Source of the DNA: Bacillota bacterium
Lineage (GTDB): Bacteria > Bacillota > Clostridia > Acetivibrionales > DSM-1351
Direction of reading: 5' to 3'
NCBI GenBank assembly: GCA_023412635.1
Contig: JAEYNI010000085.1
Location: forward strand, 1-29,017
DNA length: 29,017 nucleotides
How positions within the stretch are numbered: position 1 is the stretch's first letter; the number at the start of each line of letters is the position of its first letter. The notes below the pieces were generated by a model. That model did not search any database. It was given only the letters and a program-made list of their open reading frames with translations, and was not told the origin of the DNA. Shown here piece by piece: positions 14,484 to 23,049 of this stretch. A program made the translations under genes and the position numbers.

Positions 14484-16925
14484 TTACATTTTTGATCTAG
14501 TGATCGAGTCCAACTCATCATCATCCAACAGGCTATTATCATAAGTATTATTAGCATGGTATTGTTTTAAGTAACCTTCATAAACAATTGTTTTTACTTT
14601 AAGCCCTATCCAAAAATTCCCGTACTTTTTCTTTTTAATTTCAAACCCTTTTGCTTTTAAAGACTGTGCAAAATCTCCCGGTTTCCGACCATACTCATTT
14701 GTTGAATCACACCATTTTTTATATGTTTCATACATTTTCTTACCGGCTTCCTCATAGTTGCCGATTTCACAACATTCTGAAATAAATTTTGATACCCAGT
14801 CTTCATCTTCTCTATATTCAGCAGTATAATTCTTAACAGCCTCAGGAAGATCAATTTGGTAATTGTTTTTTATGTATCTCCGTGCTCCCTCAACTATCCA
14901 GGTCAGGATCGCGTCACCATCTGTTTTGGCCAATAATTCAGCATAATCCTTTATTTGCTTTTTCCCTTCTATATTTGCGTTGAATGGAACAACAGCAATT
15001 CTCCTCCATGTACCAGTGTCTATACTCCCTACTTTAGGCAAATGGTTTGTGGCCATAATTAAAGTGTGAGTAGGCTGAAAACTTCGTTCCTTTTGGTACA
15101 TCTCTCGACCGGTAATCAAATCTGTACTTGCAAGCTGTTTTAACATAGCACCGGAAAGCCTTCGTCCTTCCTCGGTCTCAATTGCCGTAACAAAGCGTTT
15201 TCCTTCTATTTTAGTTATTCCTACTGGCTGCCTCCCGTCCTTCTGTGCCATAAGCATTTCTGGATTAAGGCTGCAGGAATAATCACCGAATACTTTAGAA
15301 ATACAGTTAAGAAATGAAGATTTACCATTCTGTCCCCCGCCATGAAATATTGCTATTCCTTCATGAAATACTTTGCCTACAGCTGCCATTCCGCATACAA
15401 TCTGAAAGTAATTTTGAAGTTCCTTATCATTGCAAGTTATTAACTCCAAAAAGCTTCCAAATAGCTTGAACGTGCTCCCAGGTATGTAATTTGCCCTCAC
15501 CATTTTTGATAAGTAAAGCTTACTATCATGTGCCAGTAATTGGCCGGTCCTTAAATCAACTACACCATTCTGACAATTTAGGAGGAAAGGATCAGCATCA
15601 AATTTTTCAGCATTCACAAACAGATCAGACTTTGCCAATTCAATCATTGACTTTATACACCGTTCAGTCTTTGCTTTAAGCGTATCATGGTATGTGGATT
15701 TCGCTTTTTTAAGCTCTTCCTCACCAGTAGCAGCTACAACAAATTTATTAGCATGTATAATCATTTCGGGCACCAATTCTTTTGCCAATTGCATCACATT
15801 CATTTCTGCACCTGAAGCCCATTTTTGTCCATCCCACACATACCAGTCGCGAGCATCTCGGCACCATAAAACCTTTTCCATATATTTTTTTGAAAAGATC
15901 TTACTCCTTCCCAAATCACTTGTCGTATCTTCACTATAGAATATATTCTCAATCGGTTCATCTACGACAGGGCCATATAACTTATCATAACCAAGGTCCT
16001 GATCAGGAGGAACGGTTTCAGGAGCACTGCTTTTTATTTTAGGTTTTCGAGGAGTATAAACTTCAGTTGTACCAGCAATAGCTTTCCTGATAGTTATCTG
16101 ACCATAAGTATGTTGCCCTCGGCGTTCATCCCATTTTCCCCTGTATATAGATGACCTGCGGATAATGCTCTGCATCATCTGTTCATTCTTGCCGGTCCAG
16201 AAAGCTAATATATTACATATTGCCAAGTCAGCTTCAGATTGGCTTGAATAGTTGCCGGACCAGGTGCCGTCCATTAGCGATTTAAACAAATAACCATTTT
16301 TTGCATTGATGGCTTTTTTAATAAGTTCATCCTCGGACAGATCTGCTGGAACAATCGGGGCAGCCGGCGTCGGCTTTTTGTTGGCCTTTGGTACTTCCAG
16401 ATATTTTTTATGGATAATGGCCAGCTCCCTGGTGCGCTCTTCAATTGTGGAATGTCCATCATCAATTATGTCCCCAGTTACAATAAAAAAGCGTCCACTC
16501 TCATACATCTCAACGGATCCCTTTCGGCGTTTACCTTCCGGAAGCTTCCCTGTGCAAATAATATGAATACCGGTTCCACTCTGGCTTATTTCAGTATAAC
16601 TATCCAAAATGGAGATAATATCTTTGGCCACTTCATTTAATGATCCTGTTTCAGGATCTCTGCACTTGTCAAGGTCCACACCCAGGATCCCGTTTCCATT
16701 AAACATAAAACCTATTCCTGAGTAATTTCTACTTTCAACTTTTTTTATTGCCTTACTAAATGTACTCCAAGTATTCGATTGATTGGGCATTGCATTTCCG
16801 GTTCCGTTTGGATTTTTTGGAACTTTGGCAGGTTTCCCCTCTCTATCTTCAAAAACCCAGCATACCCATTGCTGCTTTTCCCTGAGCTCAATTGGAATGT
16901 TACCCCAATTTGACATTAACTCCAC
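14484..16925 (-). CDS. Prim-Pol / D5-type primase-helicase, 813 aa
   Basis: The N-terminal domain (1-170) is an archaeo-eukaryotic primase-polymerase: GVDLDKCRD gives D84 and D86, and SGTGIHI gives H121. The middle holds a D5_N-like region. The C-terminal helicase is SF3-like: GGGQNGKSS near residue 525 is the Walker A loop, VTAIETEEGR a Walker B-like segment, and LIMATNHLPKV the sensor. Proteins of this plan start replication of phages, P4-like satellites and PICIs. The start is GTG after AGGCGGG, or ATG three codons later after GTGGAG. It follows the excisionase-like gene by five bases. Full length, no defects seen. Confidence 0.92.
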   Translation of the reverse strand: MELMSNWGNIPIELREKQQWVCWVFEDREGKPAKVPKNPNGTGNAMPNQSNTWSTFSKAIKKVESRNYSGIGFMFNGNGILGVDLDKCRDPETGSLNEVAKDIISILDSYTEISQSGTGIHIICTGKLPEGKRRKGSVEMYESGRFFIVTGDIIDDGHSTIEERTRELAIIHKKYLEVPKANKKPTPAAPIVPADLSEDELIKKAINAKNGYLFKSLMDGTWSGNYSSQSEADLAICNILAFWTGKNEQMMQSIIRRSSIYRGKWDERRGQHTYGQITIRKAIAGTTEVYTPRKPKIKSSAPETVPPDQDLGYDKLYGPVVDEPIENIFYSEDTTSDLGRSKIFSKKYMEKVLWCRDARDWYVWDGQKWASGAEMNVMQLAKELVPEMIIHANKFVVAATGEEELKKAKSTYHDTLKAKTERCIKSMIELAKSDLFVNAEKFDADPFLLNCQNGVVDLRTGQLLAHDSKLYLSKMVRANYIPGSTFKLFGSFLELITCNDKELQNYFQIVCGMAAVGKVFHEGIAIFHGGGQNGKSSFLNCISKVFGDYSCSLNPEMLMAQKDGRQPVGITKIEGKRFVTAIETEEGRRLSGAMLKQLASTDLITGREMYQKERSFQPTHTLIMATNHLPKVGSIDTGTWRRIAVVPFNANIEGKKQIKDYAELLAKTDGDAILTWIVEGARRYIKNNYQIDLPEAVKNYTAEYREDEDWVSKFISECCEIGNYEEAGKKMYETYKKWCDSTNEYGRKPGDFAQSLKAKGFEIKKKKYGNFWIGLKVKTIVYEGYLKQYHANNTYDNSLLDDDELDSITRSKM

Positions 16926-16930
16926 CCCGC

Positions 16931-17170
16931 CTAAATCACCTTAATTTTTCTTTGGTTCTCATAATGAATGACATTTTGAGGCTCACATTGATTGGTTAGT
17001 AAACTATCCAGCCACCTATCAATTGCTTCCTTTTCATAAAAAAAACGACGTATACCAGGAAACTTTACAACCGGTATTAGCCCTTCTCTGGTCAATCTTC
17101 CCAACGTGTCGGGGCGGAGCTTTCCATTCGTATACTCAATGAGTTCTTTTTTATCCATCAGTTGCCGCAT
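16931..17170 (-). CDS. excisionase-like helix-turn-helix protein, 79 aa
   Basis: The protein has the HTH_17/MerR-type layout: MDKKELIEYTNGKLRPDTLG, then LTREGLIPVVKFPGIRRFFY, then EAIDRWLDSLL. Such proteins bind att-region DNA as recombination directionality factors or act as AlpA-like regulators. The ATG at 17170 has GGAGGGG upstream; the frame opens at a GTG two codons earlier that overlaps the stop of the XRE gene. Its place between the XRE regulator and the primase matches the early operons of phages and PICIs. Confidence 0.8.
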   Translation of the reverse strand: MRQLMDKKELIEYTNGKLRPDTLGRLTREGLIPVVKFPGIRRFFYEKEAIDRWLDSLLTNQCEPQNVIHYENQRKIKVI

Positions 17171-17172
17171 AA

Positions 17173-17379
17173 TCACCCCTCCTTTACATTATGCTCGGGG
17201 AATACTTCAACCTCAGGCATCTGTAATGCTTCTGCTATCCTTTTCCTCCAATTAGGAAATGCTGGTTTTTTTCCTGACATCATCATGTAAAAGTCTGACT
17301 GTGAAACATCCGCCATTCGCGATAGTTTAGCACCTGATAGATTTCTTTCAGTTATTATTTTTCTGAGATTAGCATACAT
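17173..17379 (-). CDS. XRE/Cro-type repressor-like protein, 68 aa
   Basis: A compact Cro/C1 domain: NLSGAKLSRMADVSQSDFYM is the helix-turn-helix, then RKRIAEALQMPEVEVFP. AAAGGTGGG precedes the ATG. It is the first leftward gene at the divergent promoter with the 264-aa/integrase operon, so it is well placed to control the lysogeny-versus-replication switch. TGTCTAT occurs twice in tandem in the shared promoter and may be its operator. Confidence 0.82.
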   Translation of the reverse strand: MYANLRKIITERNLSGAKLSRMADVSQSDFYMMMSGKKPAFPNWRKRIAEALQMPEVEVFPEHNVKEG

Positions 17380-17405
17380 ATTTTACCCACCTTTCAAAAA
17401 AAAGC

Positions 17406-17454
17406 TTGTCTATTGTCTATATACATATTATACTTAAAACATGAAGAACCTCAA
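17406..17454. promoter_or_regulatory. overlapping divergent promoters of the regulator and integrase operons
   Basis: Rightward: TTGTCT (17406-17411), 17 bases, TATACT (17429-17434). Leftward: TTGAGG (17449-17454 on the complement), 16 bases, TATAAT (17427-17432). The two -10 boxes overlap, so the promoters must compete. TGTCTATTGTCTAT at 17407-17420 is a tandem heptamer at the rightward -35. Confidence 0.65.
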
Positions 17455-17495
17455 TTATCAATATCATTCTTCAACGAAAATTTAGGAGGGTTTAT

Positions 17496-18290
17496 ATGGT
17501 TATTAATAGTGGTTTTAATTTCACTAATCAGCTATCTCGCTACATAATCAAAGATGGATATATAACTCCAGCTGTCATACCTGGAACAATTGTAATAAAA
17601 TCTGAAGCCAAAAAAATATTTAATAATTGTTTAGGTAGTCAAGCGGATCTAAAGGATCTTATTTTCATGGATTTTATTTCAATAGACACAAATGATGAAT
17701 CCAAGATATTAAGTTTTGTAAACAAATATGGCCTGCTGCAGATTGGTTATAATGGATCACCTCATTCATATGTAGAAAAAGAACCTGTATCTGACTATAT
17801 ATTTGAGATTGAGTTAATGCGTACTGTGGTTAATTTAAAACAAGCTATGGATGAATTGAACTATAATAATTTAAAAGAATATCTCAAAAATTTATATGAG
17901 TATATCCCGGAAAATGAGTTTGAAGATACCTATCCATATCTAAAAGACTTTGGTGGGAAAATAGGCATAGAAGATCTAGCATTATGCTCAGGAAGTGCAA
18001 TATCTCTGTATATTAACAAAAGAATGAAATTTATTGATCCCGTTATGATTTATATAAATAATTTTTCTGGCCATTGGGATGTACCAAGTTTAATAAGCGC
18101 AATGAGTTTTGAACTTTTCTTATCCTTTTCGCAGAATGCAAAATTCAAGAAATGTCAACGTGCTTCATGTGACCGTTACTTTAAAATTACAAGAACAGAT
18201 GAAAGAAAAATATATTGTACTAATGAATGTGCAAAACTTGAATGGCAGAGAAAAAACAGGTTGAAAAATAAGAAGGAGCGTGAAGTTTGA
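17496..18290 (+). CDS. zinc-finger protein coupled to the integrase, 264 aa
   Basis: AGGAGGG precedes the ATG. The first 210 residues are unrecognised and mostly helical. Residues 220-255 hold KKCQRASCDRYF and YCTNECAKLEWQRKNR, four cysteines (C220, C225, C241, C245) in a CGNR-type zinc finger followed by a basic tail. Proteins with this ending often lie directly before integrases in firmicute elements. The stop overlaps the integrase ATG as TGATG. A role in integration control or DNA binding is inferred. Confidence 0.72.
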   Translation: MVINSGFNFTNQLSRYIIKDGYITPAVIPGTIVIKSEAKKIFNNCLGSQADLKDLIFMDFISIDTNDESKILSFVNKYGLLQIGYNGSPHSYVEKEPVSDYIFEIELMRTVVNLKQAMDELNYNNLKEYLKNLYEYIPENEFEDTYPYLKDFGGKIGIEDLALCSGSAISLYINKRMKFIDPVMIYINNFSGHWDVPSLISAMSFELFLSFSQNAKFKKCQRASCDRYFKITRTDERKIYCTNECAKLEWQRKNRLKNKKEREV

Positions 18291-19561
18291 TGGCAGGCTA
18301 TATGAAGGACCTAGGAAACGGCAAATATCAATTCGAAGTGTCAAAGGGACATACCGGCAGCGGGAAACGTAATAAGGCATACCGAACAATAACAGCCAAG
18401 GGTAAAACGCCTGAAGCCCGGGAGAAGTACGCTGAAAAACAGCTGGCCTTATTCGTTGCAGAAGTTGAAAATGGTTCATATACAAAACCCACAAATCTGA
18501 CATTCAATGAATACGTTGAAAAGTGGAAGGTCAAAGCCTCCCGGGATCTCGCTCCCAAAACTTTCTACCGGTATAATGAATTGCTTAGGCTTCACATTGT
18601 GCCCCGGATCGGAGCCTATAAGCTTGAGGGAATCAATCCTACAATCTTGGAAGATGCATATGAAGAATTGCGGCAACCGATGAAAAAAGTCTTTTCAAGA
18701 AAAGATGGATCCAAATCAGAAAAAGTGTATACCCTGTCTGAACAAACACTACTCCACATCCACCGCCTCATCGGAACAATCCTGCAGAAAGCCTTTGAGA
18801 AAGGATTAATAAAGGAAAATCCAATAACAAGGACTGATGCTCCAAAGGTTAAGAAAAAGGCTCCTGATGTTTATGAAACAGAACAAATAACTGAGCTCAT
18901 TAAGGCTCTAGAAGATGCAGACATACAATTTAAAACAGCAGTTCATATCACTCTGGCCTCTGGCTGCCGCTTAGGTGAATTAATAGGCCTTGAGTGGAAA
19001 GATATAAATTATGCCCGATCAACAATCGACATTCGTCAAGCCGGTCAGTACCTCCCGGATAAAGGAATTTTTACAAAAGATCCAAAAAATGAAACGTCTG
19101 TTAGAACTGTGGTCGTGCCTGAAATTGTCATGGAGTTTATAGCTCAACTGGAACACCAGAAGAAGTTGCAAAAAGTAAAACTGGGCACGAAGTGGATGGG
19201 AGGTAGCATAACTAATAGTCCGGAAGAAGGAGAGGAACCAAAACCCAACATGCTCTTTACTCAAGCAAATGGCCTGCCCATATTCCCGGACACAATCTCA
19301 AAGCAATGGAGAAACTTCATACAGGAAAAGGGCTTTCCAAAACTCACCTTCCATGGCCTCAGGCATACTTCAGCTTCATATCTCATTGCCTGTGGACAGG
19401 ACGTAGTCTCAGTATCCAAAAGACTCGGCCATGCCAAACCAAGCACAACACTCTCAATATATGCCCATGCATTTAAAAAGAGGGATCTGGCATCAGCTGA
19501 ATTTATGGAGGGATTATATCCTAAAAAAGAAAATGCTACAGATGAAAACAAGGCAAATTAA
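18290..19561 (+). CDS. int: tyrosine integrase of element A, 423 aa
   Basis: The N-terminus (MKDLGNGKYQFEVSKGHTGS) is an arm-binding AP2-like domain. A SAM-like core-binding domain spans about 65-165. The catalytic domain shows SGCRLGELIGLEW with R227, HGLRHTSASYL with H355 and R358, LGHAK with H381 and the nucleophile Y391 in SIYAH, so all key residues are present. It belongs to the Tn916/ICE-like and phage integrases that use tRNA 3' ends. It lies 172 bases before the second att copy. The ATG at 18290 is preferred over a TTG one codon earlier. Confidence 0.95.
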   Translation: MAGYMKDLGNGKYQFEVSKGHTGSGKRNKAYRTITAKGKTPEAREKYAEKQLALFVAEVENGSYTKPTNLTFNEYVEKWKVKASRDLAPKTFYRYNELLRLHIVPRIGAYKLEGINPTILEDAYEELRQPMKKVFSRKDGSKSEKVYTLSEQTLLHIHRLIGTILQKAFEKGLIKENPITRTDAPKVKKKAPDVYETEQITELIKALEDADIQFKTAVHITLASGCRLGELIGLEWKDINYARSTIDIRQAGQYLPDKGIFTKDPKNETSVRTVVVPEIVMEFIAQLEHQKKLQKVKLGTKWMGGSITNSPEEGEEPKPNMLFTQANGLPIFPDTISKQWRNFIQEKGFPKLTFHGLRHTSASYLIACGQDVVSVSKRLGHAKPSTTLSIYAHAFKKRDLASAEFMEGLYPKKENATDENKAN

Positions 19562-19577
19562 CAGCCTTGGGTTTATT

Positions 19578-19620
19578 GTCGGTATGACCTGCGGTTTTTC
19601 TTACCGACATTTCTACCGAC
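19578..19620 (+). repeat. putative integrase arm-type sites, right end of element A
   Basis: GTCGGTA (complement of TACCGAC) at 19578-19584, TACCGAC at 19602-19608 and at 19614-19620. These match the three copies near the left end of element A. Confidence 0.6.
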
Positions 19621-19732
19621 CATTTTAATAAAAAGTGACCTATTTTAATCAATCAACACAAATATATAAATCTGTACAATCGGTTGGTATCAAGCATTAC
19701 AAACAAACACAAATTTTATCAAATATTGCTTT

Positions 19733-19785
19733 GTCGGTTTCCTAAACCGCAGGTCGCACGTTCGAATCGTGTCGGGCGTACCAGA
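19733..19785 (+). repeat. attachment site copy 2 (boundary of elements A and B)
   Basis: 53 bases identical to 75-127 of the tRNA gene. It is not a tRNA: the 5' half is missing. It marks the right end of element A and the left end of element B. Confidence 0.93.
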
Positions 19786-19786
19786 G

Positions 19787-19820
19787 AAAACCGCTAGTCA
19801 TATGGCTTAGCGGTTTTGTT
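19787..19820 (+). terminator. terminator after att copy 2
   Basis: AAAACCGCTA and TAGCGGTTTT form a 10-bp stem with an 11-base loop, followed by GTT. The hairpin after att copy 3 shares the CCGCT/AGCGG stem. Confidence 0.75.
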
Positions 19821-19852
19821 ATATCTTTTCATTGATTAACATAATTTATTTA

Positions 19853-19872
19853 TGACTACTATTTGACTACTA
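19853..19872 (+). repeat. putative arm-type direct repeats of element B
   Basis: TGACTACTA at 19853-19861 and again at 19864-19872, two bases apart. Position just inside the att copy suggests arm sites for an integrase other than that of element A, which would use TACCGAC. Confidence 0.5.
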
Positions 19873-19890
19873 AAGTTAATAATGGGCATC

Positions 19891-19911
19891 AAAAAAGAGC
19901 CCGAAGTCTCT
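19891..19911 (-). terminator. terminator of the 42-aa gene
   Basis: On the minus strand AGAG, a mismatch, and C-TTCG-G close a hairpin with CTCT, followed by TTTTT. The UUCG loop is characteristic. Confidence 0.6.
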
Positions 19912-19921
19912 TTAATTCCTG

Positions 19922-20050
19922 CTATTTATTAGAAATATATGCTCTTGCCAATTTGTCGATAACCTTCAAATAGTAGCCCCCACTTGAATAAATTTGAAAA
20001 TGGTTATTGCATTTTACCAGATACTCTTGGTACTTCACTAGGAGATTCAT
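19922..20050 (-). CDS. small hypothetical protein, 42 aa
   Basis: GAGGGTG lies about nine bases before the ATG. The peptide runs MNLLVKYQEYLVKCNNHFQI and ends DKLARAYISNK. A terminator for the upstream genes (20115-20146) and one just after the stop bracket it, so it could be a single short transcript. A truncated end of a larger gene is the alternative. No family recognised. Confidence 0.45.
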   Translation of the reverse strand: MNLLVKYQEYLVKCNNHFQIYSSGGYYLKVIDKLARAYISNK

Positions 20051-20114
20051 AGAGTGCACACCCTCTTACTTGATACTGAGTATATTAAATTTCAATTTTC
20101 AATACTTATAATAA

Positions 20115-20146
20115 ATAAAATAAAACCCGGAAATATTGTCCGGGTT
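20115..20146 (-). terminator. terminator after the YwgA-like gene
   Basis: AACCCGGA and TCCGGGTT form an 8-bp stem with a 7-base loop; the minus strand continues TTATTTTATTT. Confidence 0.85.
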
Positions 20147-20171
20147 GAATATATCAGAATAATTATCATTT

Positions 20172-20684
20172 TTATGCAAGAAGTCCCATTTTACTTAATC
20201 TATTATATGAATTATCAATTTGCGTTTCTGAAAACTTTGGATATTTAACTTTCTTAACTTCTTCTATAATCTCTGATTTTTCTGAAATACAATATAAATA
20301 TTTCATACTATTATAAATAAAATGAGTTGTGGAAATTATCTCCAATTCCATAGGATCACAGTTGCCAAAATCCTTAACAACCAGATCTAACTTTTCCTTA
20401 TATCTATCTATGGACTCTTTATTAATATTAAGGATATCTTTTTGCCTTTTACCTGGTACTAAATTATAAGTACCAATATCTTTTTGTAAAATATCAGCAG
20501 TTAAAAACAATTCAAGCTCATCAGCTACTTGTTCACTGTAGGGCCCGTAATAATACATCTTATAACTTTCATCAAGTGGAATGCCTACTGCTTTTGAGAG
20601 ATAAATAAGTTTTTGAAAAGCTTTTTTCCCTCTTATTACTTGTAAATTTTCAATTAAATATGATGTAACAATGGATGCATCCAT
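20172..20684 (-). CDS. YwgA-like protein, partner of the HD protein, 170 aa
   Basis: AAGGAGG lies six bases before the ATG at 20684 (MDASIVTSYLIENLQVIRGK). GKKAFQKLIYLSKAVGIPL and YYYGPYSEQVADELELF are the hallmarks of YwgA-like proteins, related to the DUF4065/SocA-type fold seen in antitoxins and phage-linked proteins. In Bacillus such proteins are linked to the HD phosphohydrolase YwfO, and here the HD gene ends 34 bases upstream. A role as regulator or inhibitor of the HD enzyme is inferred. The frame extends 22 residues upstream without a ribosome site. Confidence 0.72.
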   Translation of the reverse strand: MDASIVTSYLIENLQVIRGKKAFQKLIYLSKAVGIPLDESYKMYYYGPYSEQVADELELFLTADILQKDIGTYNLVPGKRQKDILNINKESIDRYKEKLDLVVKDFGNCDPMELEIISTTHFIYNSMKYLYCISEKSEIIEEVKKVKYPKFSETQIDNSYNRLSKMGLLA

Positions 20685-20718
20685 AAAAAACCTCCTTGAA
20701 ATTAAATTAATATATAAA

Positions 20719-22182
20719 CTATTTTTGATAGCGGCTCCTTCTATCTGCATCTTGCTTCTTATCTATTTCAAGTTCTTCAGCTAGTTCAGCGTACTTTTTT
20801 TGTTTTTCTTCCTTCTCTTTTATGTAACCATTATAGTCTTCGTTGTAACTTTTGTTACAAAAGTTTTTTATCTCGTCAATTTTGTCATCAGGTGCATAAA
20901 TCCTTAATATATTTATTTTCTTGTCTGATATACCTCTTAGAGGTAAAGAATAATCTTGTATTTTACCAATATTTCCTGTATGTTTATCCTTTACCGGAAT
21001 AGCGGGTAATCTAGTCTCTTTAGCGGTTTCCTCTTCTTCCGTTTCGGCTTCACCCAAATAATGTGGTACATTAATTAACCCCTTTGCGGTAGAACTGTCC
21101 GCCTGATCCACATAAAGCTTACTACTAGTATCGTCATATTTATAATTCTCTATAAATCTATCAATAGTCCAAGCTATTCTATCCAGATCTTTTTCTTCAA
21201 GTTGAGCTGTTGGAGAAATAAATGCTTCCTTAATATGCTTCCTTTCAAATAAACTTTTAGCCCATTCATTTCTCTCTTTACTATCTTTTATGGCTTGAAG
21301 TACATCACTATCATCAAGATCCAAATATTTATTAATATCCACAGGATATTTTTTAAAATTATCTTGTAAAAATTTCACAAGATATCTATCATATATTCTA
21401 CGAGTTTTATGAAAATAGACTTGCAAGAACATCCAGTACCTAGCATATACAAATTCTTCTGCAGAATATATTCCATCTGACATTATGCCTAATTGCCAAT
21501 CGCCATCTTGTGATTCGCAAATACAAAGAGAATTAAGCATTTTATCTAAGTCATATACCCCATAATTTACCCCGCAATAGTGGCTATCCCTGAGTAAATA
21601 ATCCATTTTATCAGCATCTAATTGCCCGCTTATAATATCATATGTAAATCTTAATTTATTATCTCTAGTATTGCCTTTAAGTAAGCTTAATACGTCACTA
21701 GTTTTAACACCTGTTTTATCGAAGTAACTATCAATAATACTGGTAAACTTGTCTCTAATTATTAACCTAGTATATACTTCGTGACCTGTTCCTTCGGATC
21801 CATCTACATCGGTAACACGTGGAAATAATAAATCTTCTCCTGCATGAGAAAAAGGTGCGTGTCCTACATCATGTAATAAAGCAGCAAGTCTTAGTGTATA
21901 TTTTATTTTATTATATTCATTAAAGTCATTAAGCTTTGTCTTTAAAGGTTCTTTTTCCCTAATAGCCTCCAAGGCTTTACTGGCTATATGCATTACCCCT
22001 AAACTATGTCCAAACCTTGTATGCTCAGCACCGTGGTAGACCATATATGATGTTGCAAGTTGTCTTATATGTCTTAATCTCTGAAATGCTACAGTATTTA
22101 TTATTTCCCTTTCCAATTCATTTATACTAATCATTCCATGTATTGGATCCCTAAACTCATAACATTCTCCTCTTTCGATCAT
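20719..22182 (-). CDS. HD-domain phosphohydrolase (dNTPase-like, YwfO type), 487 aa
   Basis: The HD metal site is intact: HTRFGHSLGVMHI (H59), LLHDVGHAPFSHAGEDLLF (H104-D105, H108, H113), and GQLDADKMDYLLRDS with the last Asp. This is the SAMHD1/dGTPase-like class, whose members hydrolyse dNTPs. Residues about 380-487 are a charged tail ending in a coiled, Lys/Glu-rich segment. CAGGAG precedes the ATG. Host-encoded dGTPases can block phages by draining nucleotides, so placement on a mobile element beside a YwgA-like protein suggests a defence pair. A housekeeping-type YwfO paralogue is the alternative. Confidence 0.85.
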   Translation of the reverse strand: MIERGECYEFRDPIHGMISINELEREIINTVAFQRLRHIRQLATSYMVYHGAEHTRFGHSLGVMHIASKALEAIREKEPLKTKLNDFNEYNKIKYTLRLAALLHDVGHAPFSHAGEDLLFPRVTDVDGSEGTGHEVYTRLIIRDKFTSIIDSYFDKTGVKTSDVLSLLKGNTRDNKLRFTYDIISGQLDADKMDYLLRDSHYCGVNYGVYDLDKMLNSLCICESQDGDWQLGIMSDGIYSAEEFVYARYWMFLQVYFHKTRRIYDRYLVKFLQDNFKKYPVDINKYLDLDDSDVLQAIKDSKERNEWAKSLFERKHIKEAFISPTAQLEEKDLDRIAWTIDRFIENYKYDDTSSKLYVDQADSSTAKGLINVPHYLGEAETEEEETAKETRLPAIPVKDKHTGNIGKIQDYSLPLRGISDKKINILRIYAPDDKIDEIKNFCNKSYNEDYNGYIKEKEEKQKKYAELAEELEIDKKQDADRRSRYQK

Positions 22183-22194
22183 AGCAAGTCTCCT

Positions 22195-22227
22195 GTAGAA
22201 TAATGGTATTTTTATTTATAATTCTAC
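22195..22227. promoter_or_regulatory. inverted repeat upstream of the HD gene
   Basis: GTAGAAT (22195-22201) and ATTCTAC (22221-22227), 19 bases apart, lie immediately before the HD gene's start region. A comparable GTAGAA/TTCTAC pair overlaps the HEPN promoter in element A, and a half-site TTCTAC lies at 22982-22987 before the ApeA-type gene. Confidence 0.4.
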
Positions 22228-22411
22228 AAAAAATTGTATATTCCTTCTATTTTATCCAATACATTTTTTAAAATCGAACGTATGTTCTTGTATTAAATTT
22301 ACAATATTTATTATATACTATTTACTAGGATTTGTTAATAGAGTTTCTAAATTTTATTTAAATAAGAAAAAATACGTAGCTATTTAATTGTCACTAATCT
22401 TAACTTATACT

Positions 22412-22951
22412 TTAAAACCTTCCAATGTTTCTCATGGCGCTGTCAAAATCATTATTCCTCTTTTGAATAGCCGCAGTTTGAGCACCAAGAGTTTTTATTG
22501 ATTCATTTATTTCCTTTATCATTTGCTGTAATTCCTGTTTTTCTTTGTTAACTTTATCAATGGCATCAGCAAGTACCGTAATGCTTTCTTGAGACTTACC
22601 AATATTTTCAGCAATTTCTTTCTGTTTTTTAGCTAAAATATCAATTTGCGCTCTGTCTACTAAGTTGTATATATTAAGTCCAACCCAAACTGTTACAGCA
22701 ATTCCCACCAGAGCAAGCAGCATATTGAATTTATTATTTAGCTGTTCAATATTTTCAGTATAGTTTCGCTTTAAATCATCCTTATATTTTTCAAATTCTT
22801 GCGAAAGGATTTCTTTATCAGATCCCGTTATTGTTGAATCCACCTTTACAGTGTATTCTGTATTAACTATTGTTGGTCTTATGATAACGCCTACAACCAA
22901 TAGGAATATACATACCAAAACACAAAGGATGGTTATCATATTTTTAGCCAA
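22412..22951 (-). CDS. membrane-anchored coiled-coil protein, 179 aa
   Basis: Two hydrophobic segments are clear: about 5-27 (ITILCVLVCIFLLVVGVIIR) and about 77-98 (LLALVGIAVTVWVGLNIYNL). The part between them (28-76) is charged and probably extracytoplasmic. After the second segment a long coiled coil runs to about 165, with regular heptads (EIAENIGKSQESITVLADAI). GGAAAGGGG precedes the ATG. No enzyme motif is visible. It stands alone, divergent from the ApeA-type HEPN gene. A membrane sensor or effector is possible but not shown. Confidence 0.7.
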   Translation of the reverse strand: MAKNMITILCVLVCIFLLVVGVIIRPTIVNTEYTVKVDSTITGSDKEILSQEFEKYKDDLKRNYTENIEQLNNKFNMLLALVGIAVTVWVGLNIYNLVDRAQIDILAKKQKEIAENIGKSQESITVLADAIDKVNKEKQELQQMIKEINESIKTLGAQTAAIQKRNNDFDSAMRNIGRF

Positions 22952-23049
22952 ACATGCTCAACCCCTTTCCAACTTCAATAATTCTACAAAAAACAGGAAA
23001 ATCCTTCAAATTAATGCTATAGTATATATAAAAGGAGATGAATAAATAA

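Noticed and set aside
14657..14854. Alternative frames inside the primase gene (this and several on the other strand to 16640)
   Set aside because: All lie within a long, motif-bearing coding sequence and lack their own ribosome sites.
17496..18290. A toxin or anti-CRISPR role for the 264-aa protein
   Set aside because: Nothing in the sequence supports it beyond its position; the zinc finger and coupling to the integrase favour a DNA-related role.
19733..19785. A second tRNA-Arg gene
   Set aside because: Only the 3' part is present; the acceptor 5' strand and D arm are missing.
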